Origin: Mytilinidion resinicola
Taxonomy: Eukaryota > Ascomycota > Dothideomycetes > Mytilinidiales > Mytilinidiaceae
DNA: 64,000 bases
Assembly: GCF_010093595.1 (NCBI RefSeq)
Contig: NW_022985475.1
Coordinates: forward strand, 217,540 to 281,539
Reading direction: 5' to 3'
Shown here one piece after another: positions 1 to 12,266 of this stretch. Below the pieces are notes generated by a model. The model saw only the letters and a program-made list of their open reading frames with translations. It made no database searches and was not told the DNA's origin. Made by a program: the position numbers and the translations under genes. Positions within the stretch are counted from its first letter, which is position 1. Each line of letters opens with the position of its first letter.

Positions 1-1570
1 ACCACACACACACAATCAATCATACTCTGCTGCTTGATATCATTTCCAATCCCGCTTCATCCCGTGCACACCTAAGTGCGACATACAACTAGCTAAATAA
101 ATAATATTCAACTATATAAGCGCGCTAAACCTATACGCCAAGACACCGAACGTTCCCTTGCACGCAGAAACTTTAAAGTGCATGCTTTTTTAAGTGTTAC
201 GCATCTCTAATGCCTGCATATATATTTTCTTTTAATAGGATTATCGTCCTAAGCCTCCGAATTTTGAAAATATATTAATAGTTGTGGTGGAGCAGGGGTA
301 TAAAGCTAGTTTGGTCCTGGACGCCGTGAACGGAACGATTAACAGCATGACCAAGATCGTTGTATTTTTCTCATTGCAAACTGGTTTCCTAAGGAGAAAT
401 GCCTAACGAACATTATTATATTGGCTATGACTTTATAGGCTTACGAGGAAAGACTTGAGATGTCTGAACAAAAAATATTTCTCGGCACGGGGGGTTTCTC
501 GCTACACAGGGATGCACCTTAGACTTTTTGGCAAAACATTGTATTCATGGAGCAGCAACTCATTGCTCCAAGCCACATTTTCGCTGTAAGGCAGACGACA
601 TAGACGCCAGACTACTCGACACATGTCTCATGTCGTCGTTGTGTGTGTTTTGGTGTCTTCGATTTGGGTTCCTTGTGACTTCCGGGACATGATCGATGGG
701 AACGTGGAAGCTCGAGGCTTTGAGGCTGGGGAGGTAATCTGCAAAGGAGGGGGAGGGGGGAGACGTTGCGGTGGTGCTGCGGGTATCCTAGAGCAGTGTT
801 AGCCTCGATTCCAAAAAGCATAAGAACATACGGACTAGGACATGGGACATGCGTTACTCTAATCGTAGGTAAGGTCTACGAGGTTAGAATGCAGCGCGAG
901 GGATCCAAAGGTTGGGTAGTCGATACCATTGCTGTGCTGGTGGAGCTTCCGTCACTAACCAAGTATCAATCGTACCTCGTGAGAAGAGTTCGAAGCTTCT
1001 ATTTGGAATCTACACGTTGATTGTTGATGATAAGATGCTAATTATACCTATGGTAGAAGCTTCCCTAGCGCGTCATCCGCGCCAAGCCCGGCTCCCCGTG
1101 CACTCTTATTACCTTTTTGTACCTAGCATCTATTACCCTGCACGACCCTGGGATTCTTCCTTCATACAATTGCTATCTGAATCCACCCACCGGAGCTTCT
1201 ATTTCCCCGTCTGTACGAAACAACAGAAAAGTCACTGTTGCCGTTCGCTCTCGACCTCGGCATCTTCTGCGAAGGGAAATGGACCCTGCTTGCTTGGTAA
1301 TCTACCGTACGCGGGCGGTATGATGTATTACATATAGAACGTCAGAAAGCGTCAGAGAGCAGTGTAGTAGAAGAAATAGAGTAAGCCGTGCCTCGGAGGT
1401 AAAGAGGATATAGGATATAGTCGTCTGTTCCTCCGTGTTCCGCTTTAAATCAAGTCTCGCCCCTCTTCATACCTTCTCTTCCTATACATCATACCACCGC
1501 AGTTGCTCCTTCATCAACCCACTTCTATAAATCGCATCAGCCTGATCTATTTCTCTAGCTCACCGCTAAA
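1..1570. other. intergenic, no gene recognised
   Basis: Short open frames occur on both strands, but none has an ATG start, splice signals and a recognisable protein together. The window opens with a short CA run. The part just upstream of 1571 is CT-rich, as is common before fungal start codons, and is probably the promoter and 5' leader of the oxidoreductase gene. Confidence 0.5.
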
Positions 1571-2860
1571 ATGGTTCAGAATAAAGGCCTCATCTTTAAG
1601 AACGTCCCCAATGGCTGGCCGAAGCCGGGCCATGACCTCACGGTTGAAGCCCGCGAGTTCGACCTCGACCAGTCCCCTCCAGAGGGAGGACTTGTCTTGA
1701 AGAACAGTAAGTGAAGCGCGGCTAGACATCTCACATCTTCAGTCCTGAACTTTCTTCTGCGCCGCTCAATTCACCTCCAAACACCATCTTCGTTCCAGTG
1801 CGGGCGTTTAACCTATTGACGTGATATGTTAACTACAACCCTCCTCCCACTTTCCGAAACCTAGCAACAGAGATTTAGAACCGTTTCTTATATCCGCTCT
1901 TTACCTTATCGAATATCAGCTTACTCTCGCCGTCAAGACTATCTCTCCTTCGACCCCTATCAACGCGGCCGCATGCGCGCCCCGGGAGTAAAGTCTTACT
2001 CGCCGCCCTTCACGCTGGGCCAGCCCATTACAAACCGCGGCATCTCCACCGTTATCGCAAGCTCTACGCGCGACTTCAAGAAAGGCGACGTTGTCGTCGG
2101 ACAAGCGATCATCCCGACGGAAGAATACACCGTACTCAGCGCCGAACACACCAAACTAGTGAAGAAGCTCGACAACCCGCTCGGCCTTGACCCCAAGATC
2201 TTTCTCGGTGCCCTCGGTATGCCCGGTCTTACCGCCTGGTCCTCCTTCTACGCGATCGGCGAGCCGAAGAAGGGAGAAACCATCTTCGTAAGCGCAGCCA
2301 GCGGCGCAGTGGGCCAGCTCGTCGGCCAACTCGCCAAACACGAGGGCCTCAAGGTCTACGGCAGCGTCGGTAATGATGAGAAGCTGAAGTACATCCTAGA
2401 AGAGCTCGGGTTCGACGGCGGCTTCAACTACAAGAAAGAAGCACCCGGCGATGCGCTGACGAGGCTGGCGCCCGACGGGATTGACATCTACTACGAGAAC
2501 GTGGGCGGCGTGCAACTAGAGGCCGCGCTTAACGCTTTGAAGCCGTTTGGCCGCATCATCGCATGCGGTATGATTAGCCAGTACAACCTGCCGCCGACGG
2601 AGTGGTATGGGATCAAGAATATCATGCTGGTGGTGGCGAAGCGGATTAAGTTCCAGGGGTTCATTGTCGGGGATGAGAATATGGGGCCGAAGTACGCCAA
2701 GGAGCATCAGGAGAAGCTGCAGCAGTGGATCAAGGATGGGACCTTCAAGGCGAAGTTCAGTGATACGGTGGGCATTGATAATGCGATTGATGGGTTTATT
2801 GGGATGTTGGAAGGGAAAAACTTTGGCAAGGCGGTTATGGTGATTTCGGAGTTGGATTAA
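1571..2860 (+). CDS. NADP-dependent medium-chain oxidoreductase (MDR, LTB4 12-hydroxydehydrogenase-like)
   Basis: Two exons, 1571-1706 and 1920-2860, with a GTAAGT..CAG intron that keeps the frame and gives 358 residues, the usual size. The N-terminus begins MVQNKGLIFKNVPNGWP. Exon 2 opens with YLSFDPYQRGRMR, the conserved entry to the catalytic domain. The nucleotide-binding glycine motif AASGAVGQLVGQLAK follows, then a C-terminal GLxxAIDGFIGMLEGKNFGKAV-like helix. There are no zinc-ligand cysteines, as expected for the quinone/enone reductase branch. Members reduce activated double bonds using NADPH in the cytosol. The intron (213 nt) is long for this genome, so a missed micro-exon is possible. 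The substrate cannot be told. Confidence 0.88.
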
Positions 2861-3200
2861 AGGACTGGGAAGGCTGAGAGCTTCGTTTTTTGGAGCCTGA
2901 GGCTTCAAGTATCAAGCGTCGTGTAGCTATCCCTAGGTGTTTTGAAGCTGTATATAGCGGCCTACTGCCGTCTTCCTAGCCTCAACACACTTGAAAGAAG
3001 TGTGCAAATGACATAATGGACCGTTTTACACAGTCTAAAAAGTCCTGAGGCCACCTTGGACATCGCCATTCGGACATCTAAAGTATGCACAAGCTGCAAC
3101 CAATCACAGCTCACCTGACCTCACGACCCCGCCAAGACAAAACTTTCACGCGTCTCTTCATGTCAACTCCACCCTACCACCTACTCCCCTCATCGCAACA
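2861..3200. other. intergenic, probable 3' end plus promoter
   Basis: No coding signal. It ends in a C-rich stretch directly before the Alba-like gene start at 3201. Confidence 0.4.
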
Positions 3201-4013
3201 ATGGGCAAGAAGAACAAGAAAGCCCGAAAGGGCGATCAGCAGCCCCATCAGCCTGCCCCCTCAGGCGATAACAACGGCAACAAGAAACGCAAGCGCAGCA
3301 GCCAAAGCCAAACCAACACCAATGCCAACGCCAACACCAATGCCAATACCAACGTCAATGCCAATACCAACGTCAATGCCAATACCAACGTCAAAACCAC
3401 CACCAGCAACCCCCCAACCCACCTCGGCCCGCCAACCAAGCGCCCAAAACCCTCCCTCCCACCCCCCGACCCGTCCGCCCAGCTCACCCCCACCGCCCTC
3501 CTCCCCGCCAAAGTCCGCCAAGCCCTCGAAGAGCGCTTCGCGATCCAACACCTCCACGTCGCGGCGAACACGAAGCTGGGCCCGAAGGTGCGCGCGATCG
3601 TGGACTGCTTCCACCCGGAGCGGAAGAGTGTGGGAGCAGGTCTGCGCAAGCCCGTGCTCGTGGCGCTGACGGCGGGCGCGGGCGCGGCGAATAAGGAGCT
3701 CAGCATTGCGGATATTGCGGTGGGCAGGCTGGGAGGGATGGGGGTGAGGGTCTGGAAGTATGTTGGGTTAGGGGGTCGGGTTGAGGCTAGGGAGGGGGGG
3801 AGGAAGAGGGGTTGGCAGAGTGTGGAGGGGGGGAAGGAGGAGCAAGGAGAGGATGGGGAGGAGGAGGCTTTTGAGGTTCTGAGGCAGGGGAATGGGGAGG
3901 GACGGAAGGTTAGGGCGGTGCCGGTGCTGACGGTGTGGTTGGCGACGTGTGTGATTAGGGATTTGGAGGGGCGGTATCGGATTCAGGATGGGCTGGAGGA
4001 GGAGGATGAGTAG
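3201..4013 (+). CDS. Alba-like DNA/RNA-binding domain protein
   Basis: A single exon of 270 residues. The first 25 residues are lysine-rich (MGKKNKKARKG, KKRKRS), consistent with a nuclear or nucleolar signal. Residues about 38-66 are a low-complexity Asn/Thr/Ala/Val repeat encoded by an 18-nt tandem repeat. The Alba-like fold follows: a helix-strand start around AKVRQALEERFAIQHL, then KLGPKVRAIVDCF, the strand KPVLVALTAG and the helix ELSIADIAVGRL. An acidic/lysine insertion precedes a final block, VRAVPVLTVWLATCVIRDL, typical of ascomycete members. The family binds RNA or DNA, for example in RNase P/MRP-related proteins. The exact role here is inferred from the fold only. Confidence 0.72.
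   Translation: MGKKNKKARKGDQQPHQPAPSGDNNGNKKRKRSSQSQTNTNANANTNANTNVNANTNVNANTNVKTTTSNPPTHLGPPTKRPKPSLPPPDPSAQLTPTALLPAKVRQALEERFAIQHLHVAANTKLGPKVRAIVDCFHPERKSVGAGLRKPVLVALTAGAGAANKELSIADIAVGRLGGMGVRVWKYVGLGGRVEAREGGRKRGWQSVEGGKEEQGEDGEEEAFEVLRQGNGEGRKVRAVPVLTVWLATCVIRDLEGRYRIQDGLEEEDE
3310..3400 (+). repeat. 18-nt coding tandem repeat (Asn-rich)
   Basis: Imperfect repeats of AATGCCAATACCAACGTC and close variants inside the Alba-like gene encode (N/T)AN(T)NV units. The frame is kept because the unit is a multiple of three. Confidence 0.8.
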
Positions 4014-4507
4014 GATCGTCGAGGCCTCGATGACGGAACGATTCTCTACTTTGCGTGGTATGGGTGGGGCTTTGGGCATAGCGACGGTGTTTTGTACTGA
4101 CCTGCGATATACCCACTTTCACGGTTATGGTGTTTACGGATATGGGACCCTGGGATCAAGTCGGGGTGTTGTCTGGGTCTATGAATCGGTGATGCGATTC
4201 TCAAAACTTCCTGTGCTTTGAAAATACAGTCGCTCTAGGCTATGTATACTAGATTAAAACTGCTTGAGGTATTCTCTGGTACGTCAGAAATAACTGTAAA
4301 ACACCGCTTGAAAATCGTGATAGCTTGCCGGCCACCACAGACGATGGTAGACTGCCACTTTATGTTCAAAAGAGCCTGGTTTGCCCCAAGGCTTCATGCA
4401 ACCACTGCAAACTATGATTCCAAGCCAATGAATTCTAATGCATACTACATACATACCCATCTCCCATGAACCGTGGGAAATCCTTCCTGCACCTTCAAAC
4501 CTCCTCC
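4014..4507. other. convergent intergenic region
   Basis: It lies between the convergent Alba-like and NAA10 genes. No ORF with support. It probably holds both 3' UTRs. Confidence 0.4.
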
Positions 4508-5593
4508 TCAAGCCCCCTTCGCCTCATTCCTCTCCACCAACTCCCCCACCCCTAAACCCCTCCCCACCTTAACCTTGACCTTCCTCTTCTTCCCCGCCGC
4601 GCTCTTCTTCGCATCCTCTGCCTCCTCCCCATCCCCCTTCTTCCCCGCGCTCCCAACAGCCTCGCCCTCATCCACCCCCTCGCTCTTCCCCTCGTCCTCG
4701 TCATCGCTCTCTTCAGGCACATGGCGCAGGTCAGACAGCTCCATGCGCATACTGAAGGCATCTTCGCCGTCAGCGTAGTACTTCGCCTCCGTCTTGTCGA
4801 CGGTGAAGCCCAGCGTGTCGCGGTAGAGGTGCAGCGCCGCCGTGTTGGAGACGCGGACGTGGAGGGAGACGTAGTGCGCCGAGAAGGTTTCGGCCATGGC
4901 GCGTTCTGGGTGGTGTTAGCGACCCAAACAGTCTCGCACCAATCCATTCATTTGAAAAGATGGTGGATTGGGGATGGGTTTGGGCGGGGAAGGGTTTGGG
5001 AGGGAAAGGGTACTCACGACTCTGTCTCATAAGCTTCTCCGCTAACCCAAGTCGGCGGTGCGTTCGCATCACGCTTAGGCTCGTGATGTGGCCGTGCTGC
5101 ACGCCGTCGGAGGGCTCTTCTTCCATTTTGGCGAGGACGTAGCCAACGATCTTGGGGGGGTCGTAGGGGTTTTTCTTGGGGCGGGAGACCTGGGGGCGGT
5201 CAGCATGGTTTAACGTGTAGGGGCAGGATTGGGATTTGTGATGGGGTGTTCAGATTCGTGACATGGAGAACTGCAATTGCATCTGAAAGATGAAATAAAA
5301 GGAGAACAGCATTGATGCCGCAGATGTCTTATGGGATGAAAGAAGCAGATTTAGTAACGAAATAACGGTGAAAGATGGCATCCACAATTACAAAGAAAAT
5401 TCGCAGTATGAGAAGTGAAATATTGAAGAAACCAAGTAAAATTGACACTTACATCGACAGCCACGTATGACAACTGAGGCCAGCTCATCGCATGGTAGAG
5501 GTAGTATTTGCAGAAGTAGTTCTCAGGCAGATTCGTGATGTTGGCGAGCTGGACATGCGGGATATCCGATGGTTTGAGCACGCGGATGTCCAT
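4508..5593 (-). CDS. ARD1: N-alpha-acetyltransferase catalytic subunit NAA10/Ard1
   Basis: Three exons on the minus strand, 5593-5453, 5189-5018 and 4905-4508, all in phase, give 236 residues. The start [19 protein letters not shown] and the following [20 protein letters not shown] are near-invariant in NAA10. The GNAT acetyl-CoA site is the stretch [20 protein letters not shown] (R/QxxGxG/A type), followed by [23 protein letters not shown]. The C-terminal tail is acidic and then lysine-rich, as in other NAA10 proteins. With NAA15 it forms NatA, which acetylates N-termini starting with Ser, Ala, Thr, Gly, Val or Cys at the ribosome. Exon joins were chosen to restore VAVD/VSRPKK and MRQS/QRAM. 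Confidence 0.95.
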
Positions 5594-6639
5594 CTTGAGG
5601 TGATGAGCTCGGAAGCTCCTTCGAACCGTCTGGTGAAGTTTGGCGGGGTAAAGTAACCGGTGTTGGAGTTGGTGTTGGCTTGATTGTGGTGGAGAGCTTG
5701 GTAGATGTTTAGGTAGGTCCAGCGTGGAACAATTTTGGAGGCGGTGGCACTGGCCAATCAAGACGGGGCGGATTCGAGTTCTGCCGGCCGAGTCCAAGAT
5801 ATCACCACGATACCGTACTCATCACATCTATCATCCCTATATTATACTTCTTCTAGGCTACTGATTCGAGCACCGCCGTGGTGACTTCAGGTATATCTAG
5901 GAAAAGGACTGAAGGATCACGAGGCTAGCTGCAGACTGTCTATTCTGCAATCCGTTGAACTAGTGCAGACGCAAAGTACTCGATGGAATTAGTTCAATAC
6001 GAGGAACGACGACAGTGTCGATACATCCTAATCATGTTATCACAGTGCCGCAGCTCGTTCATTAGTTGCCCAAGATACCGCCTCCAATTTTCTTTCACTT
6101 GGACTATTTCCGCGCTGGCAAAACGCTAATCCGCATCCGGGAAGGTTACACTTGTCTCTATGAAAAAAGACTTGGTTCCTAGGGGTGAGGGACGGGGACG
6201 GCGGCATGAGGTGGCGCGGGCTGTTAAAAGTCTTGAAGGCTTCAAGACATACTGCTCAGGAAGAGACGTGGATGTAAATAAAGACTTGGAGGGTCTGGTT
6301 CAGGATTTAAGCACGCGAGATAATCAGGAAACAAAGTTGGCTATGTTTCCTCGGGGGTAGTAGCAGTGTTGAAAAACCTCAGGAGACACTGAACAGAATG
6401 GGGTGCGAACGTAAAGTTCTAAACTCTCAAATTTGGACTCTGGAACCGGAGAGAAGCTAGCAACTAGATTGGGCCATCACTTCCCAAGATCTGCTAGGGT
6501 AGTAGTACTCGAAGAGAACTTCAGAACGTACCACAAAGCTAGGGCATGAATGTAGCCTTCCCACGAGTGTAAATCAGACCATTGATTTTCTACACACCTG
6601 CATAGTGACTGGCCACTATCCGAGGCACCTCAACAAGCC
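5594..6639. other. intergenic between divergent/tandem minus-strand genes
   Basis: No gene recognised. A short plus-strand ORF at 6160-6360 has no similarity I know. The part next to 5593 is likely the NAA10 promoter. Confidence 0.4.
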
Positions 6640-7689
6640 CTAATAGCCCGCCGTCGTCCGGAACCTCTCGTGCATATGCTCCTCCACGGTTAAAATCTCG
6701 CCGTCCAGTTCTCCCCCATCAAACGGCGCAAGCTTCGTCTTCATATTCCCGTCAAAGAAAAACGGCACACTATATCGATCTCCACCTCCCATATTCCTCA
6801 CCCTATGCAGATTACTCCTGTACTCCCCCCTCGTCCACCGTTGCATCATATCTCCCAGATTGACCACGTACGCGTCCGGGTTCGGCGTCACGCTCACCCA
6901 CTCATCCGTATCATGATTCAGCACTTCCAGCCCGCCTGCCATGTCTTGGAGTAGCAGTGTGATAGACCCGAAGTCTGTGTGCGCGCCGACGCCGAACTGC
7001 AGCGCATCTGAGGAGGCGGGTTGAGGCGGATAGTGCAGTAAGCGCATCACAGCGACAGGGTCGGTCTTAAACTCATCGAAGACGGCAGGGCCATAAGGCA
7101 TTCCCGCCGCCATGATGTCAAGGATTGTGGTGCTGAGGGGGAACATGTGGGCGTAGTATTCGTTGATGGGCTGGCGGAAGGTGGTTTCGAAGGACGGGAG
7201 GGAGGTGGGCCAGACGTTGGGAGGGTTGAACCAGTTGTATGTGTGATTCGGATCGGAGAAGGGCTCGAAGTCATGGCCGACGTAGTAGCCCTGGGTTGTG
7301 TTAGCATAGAGGCCTTGAAGGTTAAATAGTTTGGAGTTGGGAGTTGAGAGTTGAAGGGTGCATACTTCTTTCAGATCTGGCAATGCGCCTTTCTGGAGCA
7401 CCTGCTTGCCCATGACCTCATAGCCGCGGTTTCCTCTCCCTACAGCGCTCTTCTCGTACTTCAATTTCTCTTCCTGTGGTAGCTTGAAGAAGGCCTTCGC
7501 GCCGTTCAGTACGGCTTCCTGGAGCTCTCGCGGAACACCATGTCCGATGAGCTGGAAGAACCCGGAGGTTATACAGGCACTCCTCACATCCTCGATTACA
7601 CGTTCAGCAGCGGGCGAAGACGGATCGGCGACATAGGATGAAATGTCGACGGTGGGGATGGTGAAGGCTGGGGTTTTAGTGGGGGACAT
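6640..7689 (-). CDS. 2-oxoglutarate/Fe(II)-dependent dioxygenase (isopenicillin-N-synthase-like)
   Basis: Two exons, 7689-7365 and 7290-6640. The 75-nt intron (GTATGC..CCCAG) is a multiple of three and has no stop, so an unspliced reading also stays open. Removing it restores the family block DLKEGYYVGHDFEP and gives 324 residues. The N-terminal DIOX_N part is FTIPTVDISSYV..GFFQLIGHGVP. The iron ligands are H212 and D214 (AHTDFGS) and H270 (NLHRV). The 2-oxoglutarate anchor is R280 with S282 (RYSVPFF). Such enzymes hydroxylate or desaturate small molecules, often in secondary metabolism. No biosynthetic cluster is seen around it. The substrate is unknown. Confidence 0.9.
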   Translation of the reverse strand: MSPTKTPAFTIPTVDISSYVADPSSPAAERVIEDVRSACITSGFFQLIGHGVPRELQEAVLNGAKAFFKLPQEEKLKYEKSAVGRGNRGYEVMGKQVLQKGALPDLKEVCTLQLSTPNSKLFNLQGLYANTTQGYYVGHDFEPFSDPNHTYNWFNPPNVWPTSLPSFETTFRQPINEYYAHMFPLSTTILDIMAAGMPYGPAVFDEFKTDPVAVMRLLHYPPQPASSDALQFGVGAHTDFGSITLLLQDMAGGLEVLNHDTDEWVSVTPNPDAYVVNLGDMMQRWTRGEYRSNLHRVRNMGGGDRYSVPFFFDGNMKTKLAPFDGGELDGEILTVEEHMHERFRTTAGY

Positions 7690-10253
7690 GGTGGAGGACG
7701 CGCTTTCCCGAAATTGAGATGACAGAGACTGGTGGCTTGAGTCAATCTCTGGACGTTTCGTAAAGTATCCTTCACAACCTCGTCAGATATTGGCCAATAT
7801 TTCATATATCAGTATATGTAGTGGTCGGCCACCTCCGATGTTCCACGGGACTATCGCTGTATAACAAGAGTCGGCCGAATCATGCTTATCTGCTCGCTAC
7901 CCTTGTACTACCGGAGGCCCGATCCAAGTATTTTGCGGAGTAGGACACCACGATGCCGAATTATTCGACAATGTTCATCAGCCTATGGTGATGTTTGGAT
8001 TGCGGTGTCGGGAATTCGATGCAGTGATGCGTGCGATGGAAGCAATGCGATCCAGAGAAGTCTCGATGAATCGCTGAAGCCTCGTTCGTTCTATGAACAA
8101 ACTCTAGTCCTCTCATTCAACGTTATAATCAGTATCTACTACGGGATCTCTATCTGCATTACTAGTCTCTGTCTTGCTCATCAAAAAGTACTGATTTCTT
8201 GTATCCTAATCAAACGTCCAGCACGACATTGGATTGTCAAGCTTCAGGACGCCGAACAAAGTAAGTAACAACACTCCCATAACATATTTCTCATTTCTGT
8301 TTATCTGCCACTCTCAGTATCTGATGGCTTTATGAGGCACTTCTTTTCATGTCTCCCCAATGGAGGAGCAATCGAGCCTCGGATGTGATCAGGGCTACTG
8401 GTAGAAAGACGCTAGATATGAGAGCTGAGCAAAGACACCAGCTGTATATAGCTGTGAGATTAAGTGATACAGAGCCACTGGCCTAGGACTAAAAAATCGA
8501 ATGGTTTAGAGCCGACAGCGGGGCCTGAATTTAGGGAGGTGTAGTACATTGGGGGATAAATATAGTTGTACTCCACCCTTGACTGTTTGAAACCCGAGTC
8601 TAAAAAGGGAAGAAAAACTTACAAAAGAAAACTAATTACCCTTATTTTGCATAGCAGGTGTAGTTTGCAGGCCGCAGAACCCGTGTTGGTAATGGTCACG
8701 TGTTATGCCCTCAGCCCTTATTTTGTCCGGGTCATCGACAAATGAGAATGAGGCTTCGACGCGAAGGCCACAATACGCTTTCTTTGACTAGCATCCTAAT
8801 CTCTTTTCAAGAAAGGCCTTTGACAAATGCCGATGACGATAAGAAAAAGATATCAGATGTCTTGAGCAAGCGGTAAAATCCACCTTTCTCCTTCCAATCA
8901 GGGCAAGTTCCCCAAGGAGTCCTAAAACCCCACTACGGCAATCAGATCAAAAGCAGATGCAAATACCGCGTTCCAAGTGGCTCGACTTCTTCACGCCACA
9001 CTTCTTTCTTTTGGTCTTCAAGGTCAGATCCGGAAGCAAGCGCGCGGAGCTTGTCAGTCCAGGGTGACGTGGCGCCGATCAACCAATCGCTTTATATCCT
9101 AGGACAGAGCTCCATCAGTGAAGCAAGCGGTCCTTACATTGTGCTCCGAAGAGTCTCCTACAAGCCGCTGCTAATTCGTCCCTTGAAGCGGACGCAAACT
9201 CGGCACAATCAAATGGCGGAAACGGCACAACAGCGAAGCTCGGAATGCCATGCAAACACTTACCGATAGGGCTAGAAATGCGATGCGGCACAGCAAAGTA
9301 ACAGCAACAAAATGTGCTTGTCAGCACCGTGGTGTGTTGTCGATCGAGGAGACGGGATAGGACCGGGATTTGCGCTTGAGTGTATCCGCGCTCCAAAAAA
9401 GTTGTACTTCCAGAACCACTCATATGCACGGAGGGGTTACATCCAGCAGGTCATATTTCTCTGCGTGGAGGGTATGCTAAGCCGACCGATTCTGTGCAGA
9501 CCTCAGCTGATAAGAAACCCGATCGCCTGGTTCGCTTGGTGATGACCGGTCCTTCTGCACGGCGCCTGCATAGAGCACTGCGTCCAAGACCTCAAAGAGG
9601 GAGGACCGGGTCGTGAACTGGTTCGTTGGGAGAGGGGCTTGGAGGGGATAGAACTACTTCAGTGCCGTCTCAGGCTCAGGATCGGGTCGTGGGGATCGAG
9701 CACCTGGGCATGGCATCCGCGCGCAAGAGACGAGACAGCAAGGGAGATGCCGGCTTTAAAGACGAAGATGTACACAGTAGGGCCTCCACTATCGGGTGTT
9801 CCACTACTTTTCTGGAAGCGGGCCAGCATACGACTTCGTGCACGTCGACCAACAAGGGCTGAGATTTAGGCGCCGCGACAGCCAGCCGAGGAGCACAAGG
9901 GGCGGGGAGCGCCGGGAGAGCACCCCGCAGGAGGCCCACGAGAGGACCCCAGGGCGGACATCTAAACCCGCGGCAGCAGCTATCCCGCTGTCGAAGGTTG
10001 CTTGCGTGAACGCGGTTCCAGGGCTGTGCCACACGCCGACCGCTATGGTGTGAGAAGCTCCCGAGGTCGCTACGAGTCTGGACAGCAACCCTCAGGAATC
10101 CTCCCACTTTCTCATCTCTTTCTTCCACTGTCGGAACCAACGTCTCTGCATCTCAAGGAACGAAAGATTCTGGGTTAAGTTCCCGACCAATCGTTCCCGC
10201 CTCGTTCCCGTCTTCTAGAACGCGGCCCGCAACAGCTAGCGGCCAGCCCTTGA
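7690..10253. other. long intergenic region, no gene recognised
   Basis: About 2.5 kb without a gene I can support. Several open frames around 9.3-10.1 kb overlap each other on both strands in a GC-rich stretch and read like chance translations (Arg/Ser/Pro-rich, no domain). The last 100 nt before 10254 are C/T-rich and may be the leader of the methyltransferase. Confidence 0.4.
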
Positions 10254-11795
10254 ATGATGGCGTCGCCCGCTATTGAGCCGCCTGTTGCAGGAACGACTAC
10301 GGCTGCCGATCCAACGATCATTGAGATCGATCCTGAAGTATGTTTTGACCTCATAGATCCATCATGGAAATATCTACGACTAGTTCTCTTGAAGGTGGAC
10401 CGTCTAAGCAGCCCCTAATTTCTCTCAGCTCGTACCCGGCGACAATGATTCATCACTAGGAGACTTCAGTGACGAGCTGTATGTTCAGGTTTGATCGGAT
10501 GCTCATTCTATTGGAGCCCCATCTTGATTGAAGATAGAAATTCGTTCACGACTTCGCTGTCCCCCAGCGTGACAAATTACCCGCTCGAGAATGGACGCCG
10601 ATATCACGCTTTCAGGCCAGGAGGTGGGTCTATGTTTCGCAGTTCTAACCTCGTAAGTTATACTGACCCGTCTCCCAGTCTATGTCTTGCCAAATGACGA
10701 GGTAAATCTGCTTTCCGATAACCTCAACCCACGTGACTTATTCAAGCCCAGGCCGAATTGGACCGGCTCGATATGACGCATTTCATGCTCAAAAAGGTGA
10801 TAGGTGACAAACTTCATCTTGCACCTCTACCGGATACGATTAAGAGAGTGCTTGATTGTGGAACTGGTACTGGCATATGGGCGATTGAAATGGGTATGTA
10901 ACTTTCATGTCTGCCAACGAATTCGTGATGACTTGACCGCAGGCGAGGCACACCCAGCTGCTGAAGTAAGACAATCAATTTGACTATTTTATAGCATCTA
11001 TCTAACGGGTGTACAGGTGCTCGGAAATGATTTTAGCCCAACGCAACCGACATGGTACGATCATTCAACCATGGATGTACTTTAGCTAATCTTCTAGGGT
11101 CCCCCCAAACGTGAAATTTGAAGTAGACGACCTCGAAAGTGCATGGACTTACACCGCCCCTTTCGACTTCATTTTCGGCAGATATTTATGTTGCGCGATC
11201 CAGGATTGGCCAAAGCTCATCAAAAACGCATTCAAGTAGGTGGCTCCGCATTTGTCAGGTCCTGAACATAACATCGACGCTGACACCATTACAGCAACAC
11301 CACTCCTGGTGGCTTCATCGAATTCCAAGACTGGAACCTCAAATACCACTCCGAAGACGGCTCGCTGACCGAGCAGCACGAAGTTGCCCGCTGGGACCAG
11401 ATCATCATCGACCTATCATCTCAGAACGGCCGCGAACCAAATCCAGGGCCACTGCTCGAAGGGTGGATGAAAGATGCCGGTTTCATTAATGTCGTTGCGA
11501 AGAGACATAAGCTTCCTATTGGGCCTTGGGCGAAGGACCCAAAACAAAAAGAAATCGGCCTTTTCAACCTCTGTCAGATCATCGACGGATTAGAGGGCTT
11601 TTCATTCAGACTCATGACCCAAATCTTGAAATGGTCGCCTGAGGAGGTTGAGGTCTTATGCGGGAAGGTCCGGACGGAGTTAAAAAGCAAGGGTTTGCAC
11701 GCGCTGTTGGATTTGTGAGTACCTTTTTCTATTACGAGGGAAGCTCTGGCTAACGTGGTTACAGTTGGGTCTGTTATGGCCAAAAGCCCGAGTAA
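10254..11795 (+). CDS. SAM-dependent methyltransferase, LaeA/UbiE-like
   Basis: Ten short exons: 10254-10337, 10429-10478, 10568-10623, 10679-10701, 10752-10893, 10943-10965, 11017-11054, 11098-11235, 11295-11714, 11765-11795. All junctions are GT..AG and in phase, giving 334 residues. Motif I is VLDCGTGTGIWAIEMG (about residues 104-119), followed by the acidic strand end VLGNDFSPTQP. FDFIFGRYLCCAIQDWP and GGFIEFQDWNLKYHSEDG are the later class-I motifs. The protein ends DFWVCYGQKPE, a typical terminus of this fungal group. These enzymes methylate small molecules or, like LaeA, act as nuclear regulators of secondary metabolism. No LaeA-specific feature is visible. Individual micro-exons are less certain than the core. 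Confidence 0.85.
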
Positions 11796-12266
11796 TGTCT
11801 ATAAATTGATTCTATGTCTATTTTATTCTTTGCTACTTAGCTAAAATTCGTACTTCATTTGTTGCTGGGAGTCTAAAATTTTGTTACTTGAATAACCAAT
11901 ATTTAAAAATCGCCAATTATGTGAACCTGCTGGAACAGCTTCGATCTATCAGTACGTCTCCATATATCTCCGCCATCGCAGTATACCACTAACATGTTCC
12001 CTTGGAGACCTACTCTCACAACGTTCGCCATGTGCAATCTTACTCCACATGATCTTAACAATGTCGCCAGCGTTGTGCATCTTACATTGCTCAAAGGCTC
12101 ATTGAAATAGTCAACCTTCTCCAGGCTTTCCTCTCGCCACTTCTCCCGAAGATTCCTTCGCTCATTACTTGAAAGCTAGAAACCCCAGACCCAACTTCCT
12201 GACACCCAAATTATTGACCGCAGTAAGATTCACCATCTCCGCAAGCCACATCGCAAGTCGACTCCC
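11796..12266. other. intergenic
   Basis: AT-rich first half, no coding signal. The C-rich stretch up to 12266 may be the leader of the small gene at 12267. Confidence 0.35.
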